This document shows, one piece after another, positions 5,225-6,756 of a DNA stretch of 6,756 nucleotides. Numbering within the stretch: the stretch's first letter is position 1; every line of letters begins with the position of its first letter. The position numbers and the translations under genes are program-made. The notes below the pieces were generated by a model that did no database searches, had not been told where the DNA came from, and saw nothing but the letters and a program-made list of their open reading frames with translations. This DNA comes from Rubrobacter sp. Lineage in GTDB: Bacteria; Actinomycetota; Rubrobacteria; Rubrobacterales; Rubrobacteraceae. The stretch covers positions 1-6,756 of the forward strand of contig JAFAPF010000084.1 of assembly GCA_019247245.1 (NCBI GenBank). The letters are read 5' to 3'.

Positions 5225-6277
5225 CTAGCGCTGAAAAAAGACGTGTTCGGCAGAGAAGCCGGGTCCTAGGGCCGAGAGAACACCACGGCCATCTTGAGCG
5301 CCGCAGCGTTCTAGGAACCGCTCCAAGACGAACAGCACCGTGACGCTAGACATATTGCCGTAGTTCCTCAGCACCTCCCAGGAGAGGTCGAGTCCACCAG
5401 GTTGGATTCCGAGCGTCTCCTCGTAGGCTTCCAGCACCTTGGTACCTCCGGGATGCAGCACGAAATGTCGAAGGTCTTTCAAGTCTAGGCCCAAAGAGTC
5501 GCAGGCGGATTCGAGGTTATCGCGCATTTTCTCCCGTACTATCTGTGGGATGCTTTTGGCGAAACGCACCTGCAATCCATCGTTGATCAGATCCCAGCCC
5601 ATAACATCTCTGGTGTCTGGCCAGGTGGTGCTATAGCTACCGTAGATTTCCGGCCCTGATCCCTCCTGTCCGAGGAGTGCAGCAGCTGCACCGTCGGCGA
5701 AGATGCTCATCCCCACCAGGTTGCTCTTGGTGCGGTCACCCCTAAGAAAGGTCAGGCTGCAAAGTTCAACGCCGACCAAGAGCACCGGCTTCTCCGGATA
5801 GGCCTGGGCGTAGTCCGCCGCTCGCCCGAGCCCGGCTGCCCCACCAGCGCAACCCAAGCCCCAGATAGGGACGCGCCGCACGTGCTCCGAGAGACCCAGC
5901 CGGAAGATAAGCATGGAATCCAGGGAGGGTGTGGAGATGCCCGTGGTCGAGACGAAGAAGATAGCCCCGACATCCGAAGGGTCGACGCCGGCCTTATCCA
6001 TGGCCCGTTTGGCGGCTTTCTCCGACAGATCGAGGGCGTGCTCGACGTAGAGGGCATTCTTTTCGGGGAAGGTGTGGTCTTCGTAGAACCAGGCGGACGG
6101 CATGCAGAAGTGCCGGTTCTCTACGTGGGCATTATCGAAGACGAGGAGCAAGCGCTCCACATCCCTGTACCTTTTGGAGAACATCAGGCGCGTGTAGCCC
6201 TTGGCCATCTCCTGAGTGACGCGATACGGCGGCACAGCCGTTGCCACCGAGAGAAGGCGGGGGTTCGCTGTACTCAT
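5225..6277 (-). CDS. Type III polyketide synthase (alkylresorcinol/alkylpyrone synthase-like)
   Basis: This 350-residue chalcone synthase-superfamily homodimeric ketosynthase condenses malonyl-CoA units onto an acyl-CoA starter. The catalytic triad is visible: Cys143 in 'WGLGCAGGAAGLGRAADYA' (139-157), His275 in 'LRHFVLHPGGTKVLEA' (269-284) and Asn308 in 'NYGNMSSVTVLFVLER' (305-320). The CHS-like 'STTGISTPSLD' (110-120) and the final 'LGPGFSAEHVFF' (337-348) are also present. Length fits bacterial members (about 350-390). A longer version from GTG 6346 adds 23 residues unlike the family and lacks a ribosome site, so I chose ATG 6277 with AGGAG 11 nt upstream. That Shine-Dalgarno can pair with TCCTCC just before the ATG. 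Its neighbours are a flavin monooxygenase 141 nt upstream and an ICMT-like methyltransferase 10 nt downstream. The trio matches srsABC logic, so a long-chain alkylresorcinol or alkylpyrone is the likely product; which ring forms cannot be read from sequence by eye. Intact. Confidence 0.93.
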   Translation of the reverse strand: MSTANPRLLSVATAVPPYRVTQEMAKGYTRLMFSKRYRDVERLLLVFDNAHVENRHFCMPSAWFYEDHTFPEKNALYVEHALDLSEKAAKRAMDKAGVDPSDVGAIFFVSTTGISTPSLDSMLIFRLGLSEHVRRVPIWGLGCAGGAAGLGRAADYAQAYPEKPVLLVGVELCSLTFLRGDRTKSNLVGMSIFADGAAAALLGQEGSGPEIYGSYSTTWPDTRDVMGWDLINDGLQVRFAKSIPQIVREKMRDNLESACDSLGLDLKDLRHFVLHPGGTKVLEAYEETLGIQPGGLDLSWEVLRNYGNMSSVTVLFVLERFLERCGAQDGRGVLSALGPGFSAEHVFFQR

Positions 6278-6293
6278 TGGAGGATTTTCTCCT
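6278..6293 (-). promoter_or_regulatory. Type III PKS ribosome site with an adjacent complementary TCCTCC
   Basis: On the minus strand AGGAG (6293-6289) is followed by AAAA and TCCTCC, ending one base before the ATG. AGGA can pair with TCCT (4 bp, 5-nt loop), or GGAG with CTCC. The Shine-Dalgarno could thus be partly masked. The stem is short and may be weak. Confidence 0.35.
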
Positions 6294-6418
6294 GCTGCTC
6301 GAGAAACCCTGCTCGGCGAACCTCCCTTTTGAAGGGCACTACCCACGTATCTCTATAGCACACGCTTCTCCTCTCGACGCTTTGACTCTCGCCCTACTGT
6401 ACGTGCCCGAAAGGGAAA

Positions 6419-6756
6419 TTAGATCACCCCTTTTGGCTCCTTCAAGCGCACCATCCCAGCACCGTAGGCGATGAGGTGAGCTGGCACGTCGCGCAGGAAA
6501 GGCACCCGTAACAGAAGCCACAACAAGCACGGCAGCTCGAACGGTTTGTTCCCTTCAAGCACCTTTGCTACGACACGGCGTTGAGCGACATCCTGGGCAG
6601 CCTGGACCAGACGCACCGCCCATTCCCGACGGCGCTGTACCGCGGCAAGATGAGGTGTACTGACCTTCCCCTCTCTTAACGGACCGGTGAGCACGTTCGC
6701 CGCCACCACCGCGTCCTGGATGGCTAGGTTGCTGCCGACGCCGCCGACGGGCGAGA
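6419..6756 (-). CDS. FAD-dependent monooxygenase, C-terminal 111 residues (5' part beyond the window)
   Basis: The frame is open from the right edge and ends at TAA 6419-6421. The first visible residues 'SPVGGVGSNLAIQDAVVAAN' are the second FAD-binding region of the p-hydroxybenzoate hydroxylase/UbiH-type flavoprotein fold (usually preceded by 'GDAAH'), which contacts the FAD ribityl and phosphate. It is followed by 'LAAVQRRREWAVRLVQAAQD', a helix typical of this family, and a hydrophobic C-terminal stretch 'LLWLLLRVPFLRDVPAHLIA' that may bring the enzyme to the membrane. Such enzymes hydroxylate aromatic rings using NAD(P)H and O2. Beside a type III PKS and an ICMT-like methyltransferase, the best analogue is SrsC of Streptomyces, which hydroxylates the alkylresorcinol ring. 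A general flavin oxidoreductase acting on another substrate cannot be excluded because the N-terminal half is not seen. It is the most upstream gene visible in the minus-strand run. Confidence 0.85.
   Translation of the reverse strand, partial: SPVGGVGSNLAIQDAVVAANVLTGPLREGKVSTPHLAAVQRRREWAVRLVQAAQDVAQRRVVAKVLEGNKPFELPCLLWLLLRVPFLRDVPAHLIAYGAGMVRLKEPKGVI

Noticed and set aside
6324..6336. Small palindrome CCCTTTTGAAGGG upstream of the PKS as an operator
   Set aside because: 5-bp arms and a single occurrence in the window, with no link to a known regulator family.
5882..6358. A 158-codon plus-strand open frame opposite the type III PKS
   Set aside because: It is antisense to the PKS coding sequence, without a ribosome site or recognisable domain; long shadow frames are expected in GC-rich genes.
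6410..6433. AAAGGG/CCCTTT stem around the monooxygenase stop codon as a terminator
   Set aside because: The stem is short and A/T-rich, the loop is 12 nt, and no U tract follows on the coding strand.
1..6756. CRISPR array, tRNA, rRNA, insertion sequence or phage genes
   Set aside because: No spaced repeats, cloverleaf-like sequence, transposase motif or terminal inverted repeats were seen; the only clear tandem repeats are the 14-bp duplication and the heptamers.

Overview
The window looks like a chromosomal stretch from a high-GC actinobacterium, perhaps near Rubrobacter. That placement is an inference from overall protein resemblance, the GC-rich coding flanks and the type III polyketide synthase neighbourhood; no rRNA or other taxonomic marker is present. 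Everything from about 1258 to the right edge reads on the minus strand. The left 1.2 kb reads on the plus strand.

Layout. (1) 1-839 (+) is the C-terminal part of a DnaE2/ImuC-type error-prone DNA polymerase alpha subunit, cut by the window edge and split by one frameshift near 350. (2) 886-1188 (+) is a dead, C-terminally truncated YjlB-like cupin gene with an amber stop. (3) 1258-3221 (-) is a decayed operon. A PadR-family regulator, broken by a 14-bp tandem duplication, heads it behind a recognisable promoter and a candidate operator. Behind it lie two diverged paralogous reading frames that begin with the same 'YRALL..YPKEFR' module and run into different membrane segments, then a further small membrane protein. 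Each carries stops or frameshifts, and the ancestral reading can be followed only by changing frame. (4) 3330-4604 (-) is an intact serS. (5) 4675-6756 (-) is an apparently intact type III polyketide synthase locus: a flavin-dependent monooxygenase (cut by the right edge), the polyketide synthase, and an isoprenylcysteine carboxyl methyltransferase-family enzyme.

How the genes work together. The FAD monooxygenase, type III PKS and ICMT-like methyltransferase match the logic of the Streptomyces srsABC phenolic-lipid operon and, for the last two, Bacillus bpsAB. The likely product is an alkylresorcinol or alkylpyrone lipid that is hydroxylated and O-methylated. serS follows 70 nt downstream and may be read from the same transcript. 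The PadR operon was probably a small self-regulated membrane-protein unit, but it cannot be functional as read here.

No CRISPR array, tRNA, rRNA, transposase or phage gene was found. The most informative part is the degenerate 0.9-3.2 kb block, where reading across frames recovers genes that simple ORF calling would miss or misassign.
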